A stretch of DNA of 64,000 nt from Oreocharis arfaki (Eukaryota; Chordata; Aves; Passeriformes; Paramythiidae). The number at the start of each line of letters is the position of its first letter. Position 1 is the stretch's first letter. The notes below the pieces were generated by a model that did not search any database, was not told the DNA's origin, and was given only the letters and a program-made list of their open reading frames with translations. Of this stretch, positions 26,101 through 38,414 are shown piece by piece. The stretch spans positions 1,589,901-1,653,900 of the forward strand of contig VZRR01012727.1 in the NCBI GenBank assembly GCA_013398015.1, written 5' to 3'. The translations under genes and the position numbers were made by a program.

Positions 26101-28550
26101 AAGTAATGAGCACCAGAAATAGTTATACTCTGACGGATTCATGTATTTCTCTTCCTGATTACCCGCCTGGGACTGCTTCACCTTCCCTTATTCCTGGTCC
26201 AAGATCCCAAACCAAGTAGCCTGGATCCCTCCAGATGCAGCCCATTAATCACCCTTGCATTGTTCTTGCTGCTCCTGTTCCTGATCTCAGGCCCATCAAG
26301 TCTTGTTCTTTGCCTGGTTCATTGATTTCATCTCATGTGGATTATGCACTTCGATCCCAGACCATTTCCTAACATAAGCAATATGTTAAAGAGTATTTTA
26401 TTTAACAAAATATCAGAAAATTATTATCAGTGAACCAATGTACCTCAAATGCTCTCCTAGTTCTGCAGAAAACATTATCAAGAAAGGCAGAAGAAGAGCC
26501 AAGAACCAAAAAAAGGGTTCAGGTTACATCCAGTATTTAATATAAAAAGAGGCTGCACTAATTAGGATATTCCTAAATATGCAGCAGTAAGCTTGAGACA
26601 CAAAAGCAATACTGAAAGTAAAACAGAGGCAACAAACTGAAGACTGAAATGGAAGGAGGGTTCAAGAAGCAAGCAGATGAGAAAGTATAAGGTATCTCAG
26701 AATAAGGAATTAGGGGACATTCGACTGGAATATTCTGAGGGCAGCTGAGGTCAATCAACAACGACATCACACATGACAATTTGGCAGTCTTTCTGGAAGA
26801 TGTTCCAAATGATTGTCATCACCATTTCAGCCATCAGTTAATTTTTTCTTCTTTGGTTTGGCACATCACTATAGGCTGGAATCTGATTTGGCTTTGAAAT
26901 AAGCCAAATCAGTAACAGTTATTTTCAATAGGCTGAAAGAGAATATCTGAAGGACAGTCAAATATTAATTCTGTACTTATTTGAGCAAACAGAGAAAAAA
27001 CTACTTCTACAAAATGTAGTCCCCCAATATCACAGCTGTATGATTTTTAAAAATGGCTAACATATGCATACAGTCTATTAAAATGCACATAATTTATCTG
27101 ACTCAAAATGAAAACATATCTAACAAGTAATTCCATTCATCTGGCCCTTTTTCACCCAGCCTTAAGATATACAAATGTGTGCCTTTTCACCAGAACACAG
27201 CAGCTGGGAATGAAAAGAAAAGCATTCAAATGATCATTTTCACATCATATTCCATCGTCTTTTCACCAGCTTCTCCCCAGTCTTTCTTTGAGTCCCATTC
27301 TGTTACAAGAGAGCTGCTTTTTAGATCAATTCATATTTCCATAATCCACACTGCTGTTTCTCTCTCTCCTCCCCAGGGTGGACTAACCCCTGCATCCAGA
27401 ACTATGGCTTACAACTGTCATTAAGACCTGTAACAATAACAAGATAACAAAAGAGCTGGTAGAGATGAGGTTAGCCAGTACCATATGCTGATCAAGTGCA
27501 ACATTTTTAACTCAAAAGCTCTATAAAACAAAACTCCCACAATTCTGAGAACAAGCATACTTCATGTTGCCACCTGTCCTCAAAATTTCAAGGAAATTCC
27601 AAGTTTTCAGTATTGGGCTTTTATAATTCTAAATTTTTTTTTAAATAAAGGTCTCAAAGATTTTTCCTCTCTCTGTTGGTATGAATTAAAAGGAAAGGCT
27701 GAGAAAGCATCTTGGAATATTCACATCTCGAATGATGTAAGGGTCTTGGTGATTCTGGGTGTTCCCAGCATGTCTATGTAGGCAGTTGTTTCACAGAATA
27801 TTTATCAGGACTGAACAGATCCTTTCTGTTCACACAGTGCAGTTAGCAACTATAAATACACCTCTGAATGTTTTCCTGCTGATCATCTATCAGCTGGGAT
27901 TTGCATAGACAAAAAGCATGACTACCTTACACACAGAGTATTTTTCAATAGAAACAGTATGTCTTCCAAATACAAAGTGTTAAAAATCACTTTATCTTAA
28001 CCAGATAAAGTCTCCTTGCAATGTACAAAATTGCCACATTGCCATCATCTCAGCAGGACTAATTACTTTCCACAAAGATTCAAGTGCCAAAATATCCCTT
28101 AACTAAACAGAACATAGTAACATTTAGACAAAAACACTACTGAAAATTAGTAATCGCATTAGATTCCTCCTTTCTCATACCAATGCACCCAAATATTAAT
28201 CATACTTATTAATACACATGCAACAAAATCCCCAAACCCTTTTTAAGATTTCCTGATAAAAAACAATCCCACAAAGCAAAGCACCTATCTAGTTAGCATA
28301 AACATTTGAAACACGCATTTAATGCCTCATCAGAATACAAGAACAAAGCCATCTCATGCAGAAAGCTGGTGAGATGCCTCCCCTAACAGCACGCCTGCAG
28401 CCTTGAAGGCAGTGTAAACAGCCTCGTACCTCCTGGGCTCCTGCTGCTCTCTTAAGAGAGCACAGAGGAGCACAAAATCTCACTGCTGGCTTCCACACAT
28501 TAGTTTGACCCAGAGAACAGACTTTAGCTTGCTTCTTGAGAATATCAGAA

Positions 28551-28578
28551 AAACAAACAAACAAACAAACAAACAAAC
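28551..28578. repeat. (AAAC)7 tetranucleotide microsatellite
   Basis: Seven perfect AAAC units (GTTT on the minus strand), followed by a GA interruption. It explains the Val-Cys-Leu-Phe type repeats seen when this stretch is translated in the antisense direction. Confidence 0.96.
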
Positions 28579-31402
28579 GAACCCCAACTTGTGCTATCAT
28601 TTATACATTTAAAAAAATAATATAATCTCTTTCATGATGACCTCATTTATTTAATTGCTGCCATGATCCATGCAATTAAATATTCCATCCTGAAAGAAAC
28701 GGAGCCTTTTGTCTCCAATCAGATGCTCATTCAAGCCAGGCTTAACCTTCAGTAGTTAGAACATACATTGAAAGTCAAGTGAGTGATTGGTGCTTTCGTG
28801 TGGCAAGACCAACACACTGGTACGTCAGAGGATTTATCCTTTAAACAGCTGTATGTGTATCTATACATCTTTATATACACAAACATTTTCACATGAACCA
28901 GGCAGATTTACATGTATACTATCAGACTTTAGTAGCTGGGTCACTACAGGTGATGGAATAAAGTTCACAGCTCACAATTCAGTGGTGACATCTGCATAGT
29001 GTGATACAGTAAAACTAAAACCCAGATGTTATGTAAAATACGAGATAATAACCAAGAGTGTTACCGTAACTTCAGAGAAAGCAGCACAGATCCCTCACAT
29101 GGGATGCCATATCCCTTACTCATTACTCATCTGCAGGGTTTGGGAAAAGCCCAACATGGGAAAGCAGATTTAGAAAGCGAGAGAAGATAGGATGAGATCT
29201 GCAACACAACGAACAGCCGAATGCAGAGTCTCAATTCCTTCTTAACCCACATCTTCAGTTAAAAACCCCTTGTCATATTTATTACTTAAGTGGCTTCTGG
29301 TAAGACCATCTCCTGCCATATTAGCTATTTGTGTCATCTTCCTGGTGAGATGTTTTTCACCAGCAGAGAAGTTGCACGCTGAAGACAGAAAATATGTGAT
29401 TAGAAGGGCAAAGAATGAGAACTACTCAATGGGCACCACATACTACAGGACCTACTGCAGGTAGAAATCCCTCTGGGTCAATGAGCAGTTAGATTAAAAA
29501 GCTACTGAATTCTTACAGAGCTAAGAATAATACCCAACATACCTGTAATTACTAAATTAATAAGAAATGTTAGACCTCACATGCCTCAAAGGTTAAGACG
29601 ACACCGAAAGCAGCACCACCTCTTGCACAGGCACTGCCTGCTGCTAGTGCCGTTGGCACCGTGCTCTCCTCCTTCCTTATGCACAACACCACTCTTTTCC
29701 CAGGAATGTTTCAACCCAATGAAGTTGGTGGGAGTGTCAGTGTTTTTATTTGCTGAGCAGACACAAGCAGAGCCATAGGAGAGACATCTGGACCCGTGTG
29801 ACATCAGTAGGGCTTTGCCACTGCCCTCACTGCCATGCAGAGACAAGCCAGCGTCAGCAGACCGCAGCTCTGCCGGCCGACATTACCTTCTGCAGAAATG
29901 TGCATTTTCTTCCTCAACAGTCATCAACCACTTCAGTTTGGAAACCAAGGTGTTGTTTGCATCTGGGTTGCTTTTCTAAAGCCCTCAAAAAATACTTTCT
30001 TCTTAAAAACAGCTGGATTTTTTTTTCCAGATATCATAGCATTAATATTTTCTCTACAGACTTCCATTTAAAAACGGGCTTGCAAGGCCAAAATTAAACT
30101 CTAGTTTAACCAGTCTGAATAAACAAAATAGCAGTTTCAAGATTAAAAACATACACATCTTTTATCATGGGAATTTTTGCATAAAGGAGATATTTGAACA
30201 TATTACAAGACAAAGCCTCTAGAAACATACATTCAAAATACATTTTAAACAACAACAAAAAAGCCTATTAAACGGCTACAACTCATTCTTCATCCAAATC
30301 TGAGCTTGTAAGGATAATCACAGAAGACCTATATGCTCAAATCAGAAATCTTCACATTTTTTCTGTGGTGCTGCAATTATTCCCAACTTCTTCAGCATTG
30401 TCAAATTCATTTTTATAGCACTAATGCCAGTACAACAGTAACTTATAACTCAATGATATCTCAAATAGATTAGTTCTTCTGGCTCTTGAGGTACTTTTTA
30501 ATAAATATTTTCTGTGAAATGGTAGTGTGGTTCTTTGTACTTTGAATTCTAACCAGCATGAGCTCGTTTTTTCATTGATAGTTTTGAGAATTACGAAAAA
30601 TGGAATAACTCCAACCTCCAAAAATAAAATAAAATGTTAAAGAAATTAAAAAAGCAAAATCACTTTCCAAAACACTCCTGGCAAAGAGAAGTATTTTTCA
30701 TTTCCTGCCTTGAAGCATTACTCTTTTTTTCCTTCCCCATTCTATGTTTTTCTCTTTTCCTTCTTATTCTGGCATCTGAAGAATTACCAGAGAGAAAATA
30801 AGTGGTTTCCCTGCAGTCTCAGCAGATAAGGAAATCAACAATGAATCTTGCAAATTCTTTTGTGGTACCAAAACCACGCCTTAATATTTCCTTTACTTGA
30901 CAGACTGCAAGTAAGTGATTATGACAAATCCCCAGTCTTGTCTTCCTCCTGCTCAACTGTAGTTTCTACATCCCATCCACAACAGATGGGACGTTTTGCA
31001 AAACATGAGTTTGGAAAGTCAATATTTAAGAAAAAAGTACACTGAAAGAATATTGACCAGCATCAAAGAAAATGGCAGGGCACAAGAAAAACCAAGGACT
31101 AGAGATGAGTAAGCACTGGGAAGTTCAGACATACTCAGAGGACAAATGTGAGAAAGAGGGAGAAAATGTCAAAATGGCTTAGACAAGTTTTCTTTGCATT
31201 ATGAAAGCAACAAAAAGGTGACATGATAAACTGTAGAAAAATTCAGGAAGAGAGGAAAATATTTTGCCCACTGTTATCACATCACTGTGCAAACAGACAG
31301 GCCTTCAATTTTAGGAAAGATGATTCTTTGGGACACATCCAAAAACTAACTCACACATTTTACATTTAAAATAGAAATGACTGAAAAACAGGACAGAGAA
31401 TA

Positions 31403-31437
31403 TTCTTTCTCTTTTCTTTTTTTTCTTTTTTTTTTCT
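31403..31437. repeat. Polypyrimidine tract (CT/T-rich)
   Basis: About 35 bases of almost pure T and C. A similar T-rich tract lies at 31981-32004. On the DENND1B strand these are purine tracts, so they are not splice-acceptor pyrimidine tracts for this gene. Confidence 0.85.
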
Positions 31438-33251
31438 GAACATTCTCCCCACAAACTTTTATGGAAATTAGTCATGACAGTTTTAGTGAGTCCTTGGTTT
31501 TCAAAGAAGTTAAATCTGGTGGATACTCAGGTCTCCAATCCAAACCGACCCAGCTCAACATGCACACACACATGTGCAGAGAAGGCTTCTGCTGATTTCA
31601 CTTCATGACTTGGCTCAGGGGTTTGCTGTAGAAGCTGCTATATATTCTGTTCAGTTCCAGTGGTTCTAACAGGAAAATTTCACTTGCAAGGAGAAGGATT
31701 AAAATATCCTGTTTTCCAGGAACACAAGCAATTTACCTGAAACACCAGATTCCCTACACGGCTGAGACACAACGTGCAGGCACAAGTTTTTCAGAGCCCA
31801 AAGGCAGAGAGCTGCCTGAGGCCTCTGGTTTTTATAGATTAGGTATGTCTATTGCATCTTTGTATGATTCCCCTCCAGCCTTTAGTGGGCTTCATCTTCT
31901 AATCATTTTTTCTACACCAGCTGTTCTTTGAATAACCTTCGACTTGCTGAATAAGTTCCCATTTTTCTTCATACATAATTTCTCCTTTTTTTTTTTTTCT
32001 TTTTAAGATCAAGTCTTTCTTGGGGAAAAAGGAAAAGAACAAAACAAACTAGAAAAAAAGAATTTAAATGACAATGAAGATGATCATTCTGCAGCCAGGA
32101 TAATTATCAAAACTTGCTGAATGCCTAGCTGAGAACATATAACAGCACACTTTGCTCATTTGTCACTGCTTTACAGGCTGCACATTTCTGACTGATGCTA
32201 TTCCCTAACCAGACATCCTACCTTCTATGTTTGTATATTTATTCCTTTCATCATGAATCATCTTATAGCTGTCTTTATAGAATCTTGTATTATTGATTTA
32301 AAAAAAATAAAAATCAGCAATTTATCAACATCTACTGTACCATATTTCCAGATCATCCACTGTAGTGATATTGCCAATGAAGAATATGCTTGCCTCAGTA
32401 TCAATAAAAAACCATGAGGCAAAAAAGCCACTGAGACAGAGATATTTATTCTATTTAATAGTTTTATGTATTTTCTTTTATGAAAATAAAAATCCATGCA
32501 AGAAACTCTTGTAGAAGTTGCTGAAATAATAAAAGTTAATAATTTCATTAAAGTTTAATATTAATAACTTTCATAAAATAGTCATGGGGCAAAAAACCCA
32601 ACACACTAATTAATAGCTTGCTGTCACTACAAACAGTGAAATAATCCATCAGTCCTGTATGTATAAACTTTCCTTTGAGGATTAATTATAGATAGAACAT
32701 AGGATTTTCACGCTTTCAGAATCAGTAACTTTAAATCAGTCTCTTATAAGGGTCTGCGGATTTTGTTTTCCCCAAGCAAGTAACCAGGGTATCTCTAAAA
32801 CATTATTAAATAACTCTCTAAAATCTTGCATTGGAAAGGATTAAAGAAATGGAATGCACACGTTCTGACATTAAAAGGATATACATGGGTAGCTCTTCAA
32901 CTTTTTTGTTCTGGTGGATTTTAAAACATCAGTGCTTGGCAAAGTTTTAGTGATCATTTTTTCCACATTTTCAATCCCACAACAGATAAAAACCCAACAT
33001 GTCCAACAGGACCACCCGATAAAATACTCTGTATCAAAAATAATGTGATACAGAGAATTAGCACGGCATTCCGTGCTCTACAACTGCTATTGCATATTCC
33101 TGGCACAAAGGCAATCTAATCACCAAGCCACCAGTTGGGTGCAGACTTCCACCCCACTATCATTAGCATCTGCCTCTCCACAGCTGAATAGAAGAGCTTT
33201 TTTATTATTATTCTAACATAAAAAAAAAAAGTTCAATCTCATGTTTCCAAC

Positions 33252-33295
33252 CTGGTCTCCAAAGTCCTCCGGGAACTTCCACAGTACCACTGGAT
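33252..33295 (-). CDS. DENND1B: DENND1B internal coding exon (44 bp), start of uDENN region
   Basis: Seen: read on the minus strand, a ...ttatttacag acceptor precedes 44 bases that begin with AT. These complete a GAT (Asp) codon split by the upstream intron. The exon encodes Asp-Pro-Val-Val-Leu-Trp-Lys-Phe-Pro-Glu-Asp-Phe-Gly-Asp-Gln and ends CAG before a gttgga donor. Known: this matches human DENND1B at about residues 28-42. The DENND1A paralogue diverges at the Val-Val-Leu-Trp stretch, so 1B is favoured. The segment lies early in the uDENN subdomain of this Rab35 guanine-nucleotide exchange factor, which acts on clathrin-coated and endosomal membranes and in T-cell receptor down-modulation. 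The exon ends in phase 0, compatible with the next exon at 17880. The donor is weak beyond GT (+3 is T). Because 44 is not a multiple of 3, skipping this exon would shift the frame. The upstream exon was not found in this window. Confidence 0.93.
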
Positions 33296-34189
33296 CTGTA
33301 AATAATTGACAGACAGCATTAATCAGAGGCAAAGGAACAGAGTATTACAGTCAGAGTACATTAATATTAAAGAGAGGGTCAGCTTAGCGTCAAGCTTTGA
33401 GGCAAGTGCAAAAATGTATCTAAAAACTAAGGAAGATACTGGATTATTGAAAAGACTTATTTCGTATTTATGGAACTGTATGTTTATTGTTCTATATATG
33501 GCAGCAGGTTATAATGTACTGAACTATTTTCATATTCAATTCTTTTTTCCTGGAATACTTCATTTTTAAGGGCATTTAATTTTCACATTTTAATTCAATT
33601 AAGAAATAAAGAGATATAAAACCGCCTTCCATCCTAGGAAGAAAGAACATAAAATTATAAGAGAAAACAAAGGCCTTTATAAAAGTACAGAAAAACATCC
33701 TTTGTGATTTTAAAGATAGTACCAATGTAACCAGCATTCTCAAGGAGGAGTTCAGAAGAACTAACACGTTTCAGTATTTTCTGTTCAGAGCCACTTAAAA
33801 CCAGCATTTCAATAATACCTCAAAGTTTTTATTAACCTCTTGTAAACTGCTAATTATAAAAATAACCACTGTTATTTACGCTACACATTAGTCTACACTT
33901 AATATTGTTTTGAAAGCCTCTAACACAACAACCTGAACCACAACCTTTTAACAAAACAAGAATTATGATCTTTATCACTCTCCCCCCCACCCCTCAACTT
34001 TTAATCTCCTTTGATACAAATCCTTCCCGAGATGCAACTGTTACACGGCCACAAACACCCACGAAGCCTCAGGGGCTTCTAAACAACAGATCAGCAGCAG
34101 TGCGTGTGTCCACCTGCTAAGAGTGAATTAGCCATGTTCCTGCAAGGGAGCCCCAGGCCAGCGCAAAGCCCGGAGCAGAGGCAGAGCTC

Positions 34190-34285
34190 TCTGATTCCTG
34201 CTCGTGCCCCAGCCAAGGCCGGGCAGATCCGCCCGCCACTGCCCACGCAGCCGACGGCAGCTCGGGGTGCCAGAGGGCAGGGAAA
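34190..34285. promoter_or_regulatory. CpG-dense islet with CTCF-like motif
   Basis: Eight CpGs in about 75 bp (34201-34275), followed directly by a CCAGAGGGCAG core at 34270-34280 that matches the central part of the vertebrate CTCF consensus on the plus strand. The islet sits about 0.9 kb upstream, in transcript sense, of the 44-bp DENND1B exon. The role is inferred only: insulator site, alternative promoter, or neither. Confidence 0.35.
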
Positions 34286-35821
34286 CAAAGGAGAAACACA
34301 ACAGTAAGTGCCAGGAGACGCTGCCTGATGGGAACTGCCACCTCTCGTCTACCTCAGGAGCTGCTGGATTCCTGTCTTCCAAGGAGCCAGTATCTGGGAA
34401 ACTATTCAGATTTCCACTTCAGGCTCTAGCACTGGCACTGTGTAGTAACTCAGAAACTTCCTTCTCATTGCTACGTTTGCCATCAGAACCGCGGGGTTCT
34501 CCACTTTTGGCAAAGTACGGAGGTTTCTGCTCTTCTTCATGGTCCCACATGTTTGCTGCTGCAAACTGGAGATTTAATGAGGAGAGAAATGCCACTGATG
34601 GTGCTGTCATTCCCAGCTGCTGATCTCAAATCCTACTATTCAGCACGGAGCTGCTGCACGTGTGCATTTGCTCCTGGCCCAACCACCAAGAGCTGGCGAA
34701 TGAAGTCAGCATTCCTCCTGCACCCCAGGACAGATGTCAAGCCAACAGCAGAACATACATTTCAATTGCATTACAAAACTCAACTTGTCAATCAACTCAA
34801 TGCAATTTAGACCCAATTTGTATCTAATTCAAATTTAAGTGAGTTTTTCAACAGAAATGGAGGCATTTGACTCTACTTGTAGGGCAAGTGTATTTTTTCT
34901 CCTAAGAACATCCAAGAAGGAATCGATTATGCAGCTATTATTTAATTAAATGTATGTATTTTGCACAAGGAATCTTCCTCTATCTGCTATGGGGAGAAAG
35001 AACTTTTGAAGGCAGATACAAAACAAGAGATAAGATGCTACGTTTATAAAAATATGACAGCAAATAAATAGAGACCTTTTTTTCCCTGTCTATTTTGTGC
35101 ATATTTAAATTGCAAACATATCTCTATAATGATCAGGTACAAGAGGAGTTTGACTCCTGTAAGGGAGCTCTTGTTTTTATTCCAAATTAGCATAATGAAA
35201 AAGAAAGCAATTACATATCAACTGTGACCCCTGATAAATCCAAGGAGTAGCAAGTGTGGTAACATGAAAAAACTGATGGTAAGTAATTCATAAATTACTT
35301 GCTAAAAAGCACTGAAAACTTGCAGAATCCAAAAACTACTTTAACAGAGCTTGTAAATCAAATGCCGTATGTCCACAAGCACTTCAGGCATAAACTTCTC
35401 TTCAAAAGAGCAATCCCACTGCACTCCCACTCCCAGGTACTTGTTGGTGAAGCTGTAGCACTGTCTGTCTCCTGCTGGTACAGACTCTGTCACAGCTACA
35501 CTGAGCCAGATGAGGGAACTGACCGAGATCAAACCAACCGTCTGAAACTTTTCAGGTCAGCGTTAACTAGATCAGTTCCCCAAAACCATTGGGTTTATGC
35601 CAGAAAAAAAAAGGAAGAAAAACGGGGGAACAGGGAGTTGTGGTGAGAAGAAAGCAGGACTGCTTCATGCAGCAGCATTCCAGCCTCAAGCATTTGCTAC
35701 AGCTCGTGCAATACAAGCTGGTTACCAGCTGCCTCTAGTTCCGTTTCTTATCGCCCATTTCTTGTTCACAACTTCCCAAGTCTTGCAGTACCATTTATAG
35801 TTGTGTCTGTTGCAAAACCCA

Positions 35822-35895
35822 AGCGCTGTGGCCTGGGAGGAGGTGAGGGGACCGCTCTGCAGCGAGGCCGGGCTGCCGGAGCATCGCCAGCCAGG
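35822..35895. promoter_or_regulatory. Small CpG-rich patch
   Basis: Six CpGs in about 70 bp, 1.5 kb from the stronger islet at 34.2 kb, in AT-rich intron. No TATA box, clear initiator or open frame supports a promoter. Confidence 0.2.
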
Positions 35896-38386
35896 AGCTT
35901 GGCAACATCAGCTCTTCCCAGCAATGAAGCCAGGCAGATGACTTCGGCAGACGTGAAGTACAGTTACACGAGAAACATTTAGCATAGTGAATGCTTTAGC
36001 AACACAGTAACACAATCACCGCGGTTTCTGAGATCGGACAGAAACGCAATTTCTTTCCTTCACTGTCCTTAGTGCAAATGTAACTGCCAGGCTTCAAAAT
36101 AGGAAGCGGATCACAATAGCAAAACCTCCAGGTGTTATTTTAAAAGGTCGCAGTCATGAGCAAAGTACAATCCCAGAATTAAGCAAAACTTCGGGTTTGG
36201 GGTCAAAACATGGGTAAAATTTACACCTCAGTGAGGTGCCAAACAGAGCTGAACAGCATTTCACAAGGCCACAAGCAACAAGATCAACAGCTCCAGTAAG
36301 TTCTTTCGGTACCCTGATATTCTAACATATAAAAAACCCTACAACCTTAAGGCAGTGTCCTGCTCAGCTTGCCATCTTCACTTCATACCAAGGCTCCCTC
36401 CTACTACTCCAGTCTCACTTGAAATTGTAAAAATAAATCTAAAGTAAATTCCAGTTCACTCAACTATAGGTATAACAACATTTACTTTCATATCATGAAA
36501 GGATATTTATATTATGAGAGGATAATTAAACTCATGTCATCTAAACAGGAAGAATAATGCTTTTAATACTCCTTCATGAAAACAAAAAAGACCCAACATT
36601 TAAAAAAATATTCCTAACTCAATCCAAGGAAAATATTCGGTGCTACACTCAGCAAAAATTGCACGCCTTCAAGACTTGTCCAACTGCTTTGAGCTGGGTT
36701 TTGCAGCTGTTATTACTGGCTTTTAACTGGTTATTTTAGTAGGTACTTGCCATACATTTATTAAGTAAGAAAATCTGATGTGACTCGTGCTTCAAAAAGA
36801 AAAGTTACTATATTCTTTTTATGCCTTTACTCTCTGAAACCAAACCCTAACACCTATAAAAAGCCTCAGGATTTTACGATAATTATCCAAGTCTAGAATT
36901 GGGGTTTTTTTCAAAAGATTATGTTGGTTTCTGCTTTTGGAGCTAGGCTCAGGCAGCATCTGACACATCTTTGTGGCAACTTCTCAAAAGTGCTGCAAAG
37001 GAAGAAACAAAAGGGTACTGATTTAGAAATAAAAAGAGAAAGTATAATCCGATGCTGCAACTTTGTGCACTCTATCTTCAGGTTCACAAAGACTCAATTT
37101 TCTTTTCCCTGAGGATTACTTTCCAGATACCCCATCTGATCTGGCAATGTTAGGTCAATTTTATGCTGATTTTATGGGTGAGAGGATGAGAATTGTTCAG
37201 AAATAGCTGTTGTTACAGTCAGTTGAGGAACTACTGAATTTCTCCTAATTTTCTTTTTCTAACAGACTTTTCAGGACAAATGGTTCGTACCAATTTTAAG
37301 TAAATGTAGTAGTAAGATGAAATTGTCAAGTGCAAAATAAAATAGTTTGTGTGTTGCATGTATAAATGTACGTACTGTTGCATGTGTAAGTGGATATTTC
37401 CATGTACAAACAGCACTTTTTCCTATGCCTACCACATCCAGGACGTAAATCTCAGCAGCTGCCAGTAACACTTGAAAATTCCTTTGCTTAATATCCTGGA
37501 AAGGACATCTCCCTTGGTACAAGCCAGAGGAGAGACAATCATGGAAAGGTTTGCTGAGGTACGAAAAGAGTGCAGTGTAATTACAAAGAGGAAAGTGAGT
37601 CACATGCAATGCTTAAAAAAATAGTATTCAAGATGTTGTAATCTAGAACTGCTCCAGAAGACAAATGCAGGCAAGTGTGACACACACTAAGACAAGAGGA
37701 ACACATATGCATATCCTCAAGGTAATTTCTCTCCAAAAATCTCTTCCTGTAGAGGCAATGTCATAAAGCATGTCATCTGTATTTTTGGAAAACAACTGCT
37801 AACACAGTCTAACTTCTGTAACGAATATAAGAAAATATAAAGGTACTATTTCTCATGACAGAGTAGATTAGAGAAGCAGTGCATTCTAAACTACGAAAAA
37901 AAATAAAAAGAGAAAGCTTTCTGAGTTGTAGCTTTCCCAAAACCAAGTTAAATATACTCTAAAAATACTCTTCCTAATCATCAAGCTTGCAGATTATAAA
38001 TGCCACCCAAAAATACAACAGGATAAGGTATTTAGCACACATTCAATTTGGTAATGGAACAGAAATTACAAACACATGCTGAGAAACATCATCTCAGGTA
38101 ATTCTCTTGATAGCAACAGAGAATATTTCAGACAGGAAAACACAGCCAAGGTAAAATGAAACAGATTAATTAAGTAGCCCAATATTCTGGAGAGAGGAGG
38201 AAACTTCATCCCTGTTGGCTGTACTGAGCAGAACAGACAAGAAGACTGCCAAGCAGAGCTGGTCATGCCTTGGGACAGAGGAATGGACTACATGACTGCT
38301 CAGTATCCCTGCAGTTATATTTTCTCTGATGCTGTACAGATATTAATCGGAAAAAAGCTGTCAGTGCAGAGGGGAAAGAAGAGACT

Positions 38387-38414
38387 GGGGCCAGGAGTTA
38401 AGGGGTGGGGGGGG
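38387..38414 (+). repeat. G-run cluster, possible G-quadruplex
   Basis: G4 (38387-38390), 11 nt, G4 (38402-38405), one T, G8 (38407-38414). Splitting the G8 into two G3 tracts gives four G-tracts with loops of about 11, 1 and 2 nt. The G-rich strand is the non-transcript strand of DENND1B, so the nascent RNA would be C-rich. Confidence 0.5.

Larger units (their letters stand above)
17881..33251 (-). other. DENND1B: DENND1B intron, 15,371 bp
   Basis: The interval between the 44-bp and 50-bp exons (phase 0). Contents: a CpG-dense islet at about 19925-20080, A15 at 20147-20161, an (AAAC)7 microsatellite at 28551-28578, and pyrimidine tracts at about 30721-30770, 31403-31437 and 31981-32004. Short GC-richer patches occur at about 22620-22720, 24470-24960 and 28370-28460 without recognisable homology. 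I see no CR1 tail, tRNA-like or LTR-like sequence here. Confidence 0.85.

Noticed and set aside
708..33295. Assignment to the paralogue DENND1A instead of DENND1B
   Set aside because: The Val-Val-Leu-Trp, Asp-Val-Glu-Arg-Val-Ser-Gln-Asn and Asn-Thr-Leu-Ala-Asp-Tyr-Leu-Ala-Lys segments fit 1B and differ from 1A.
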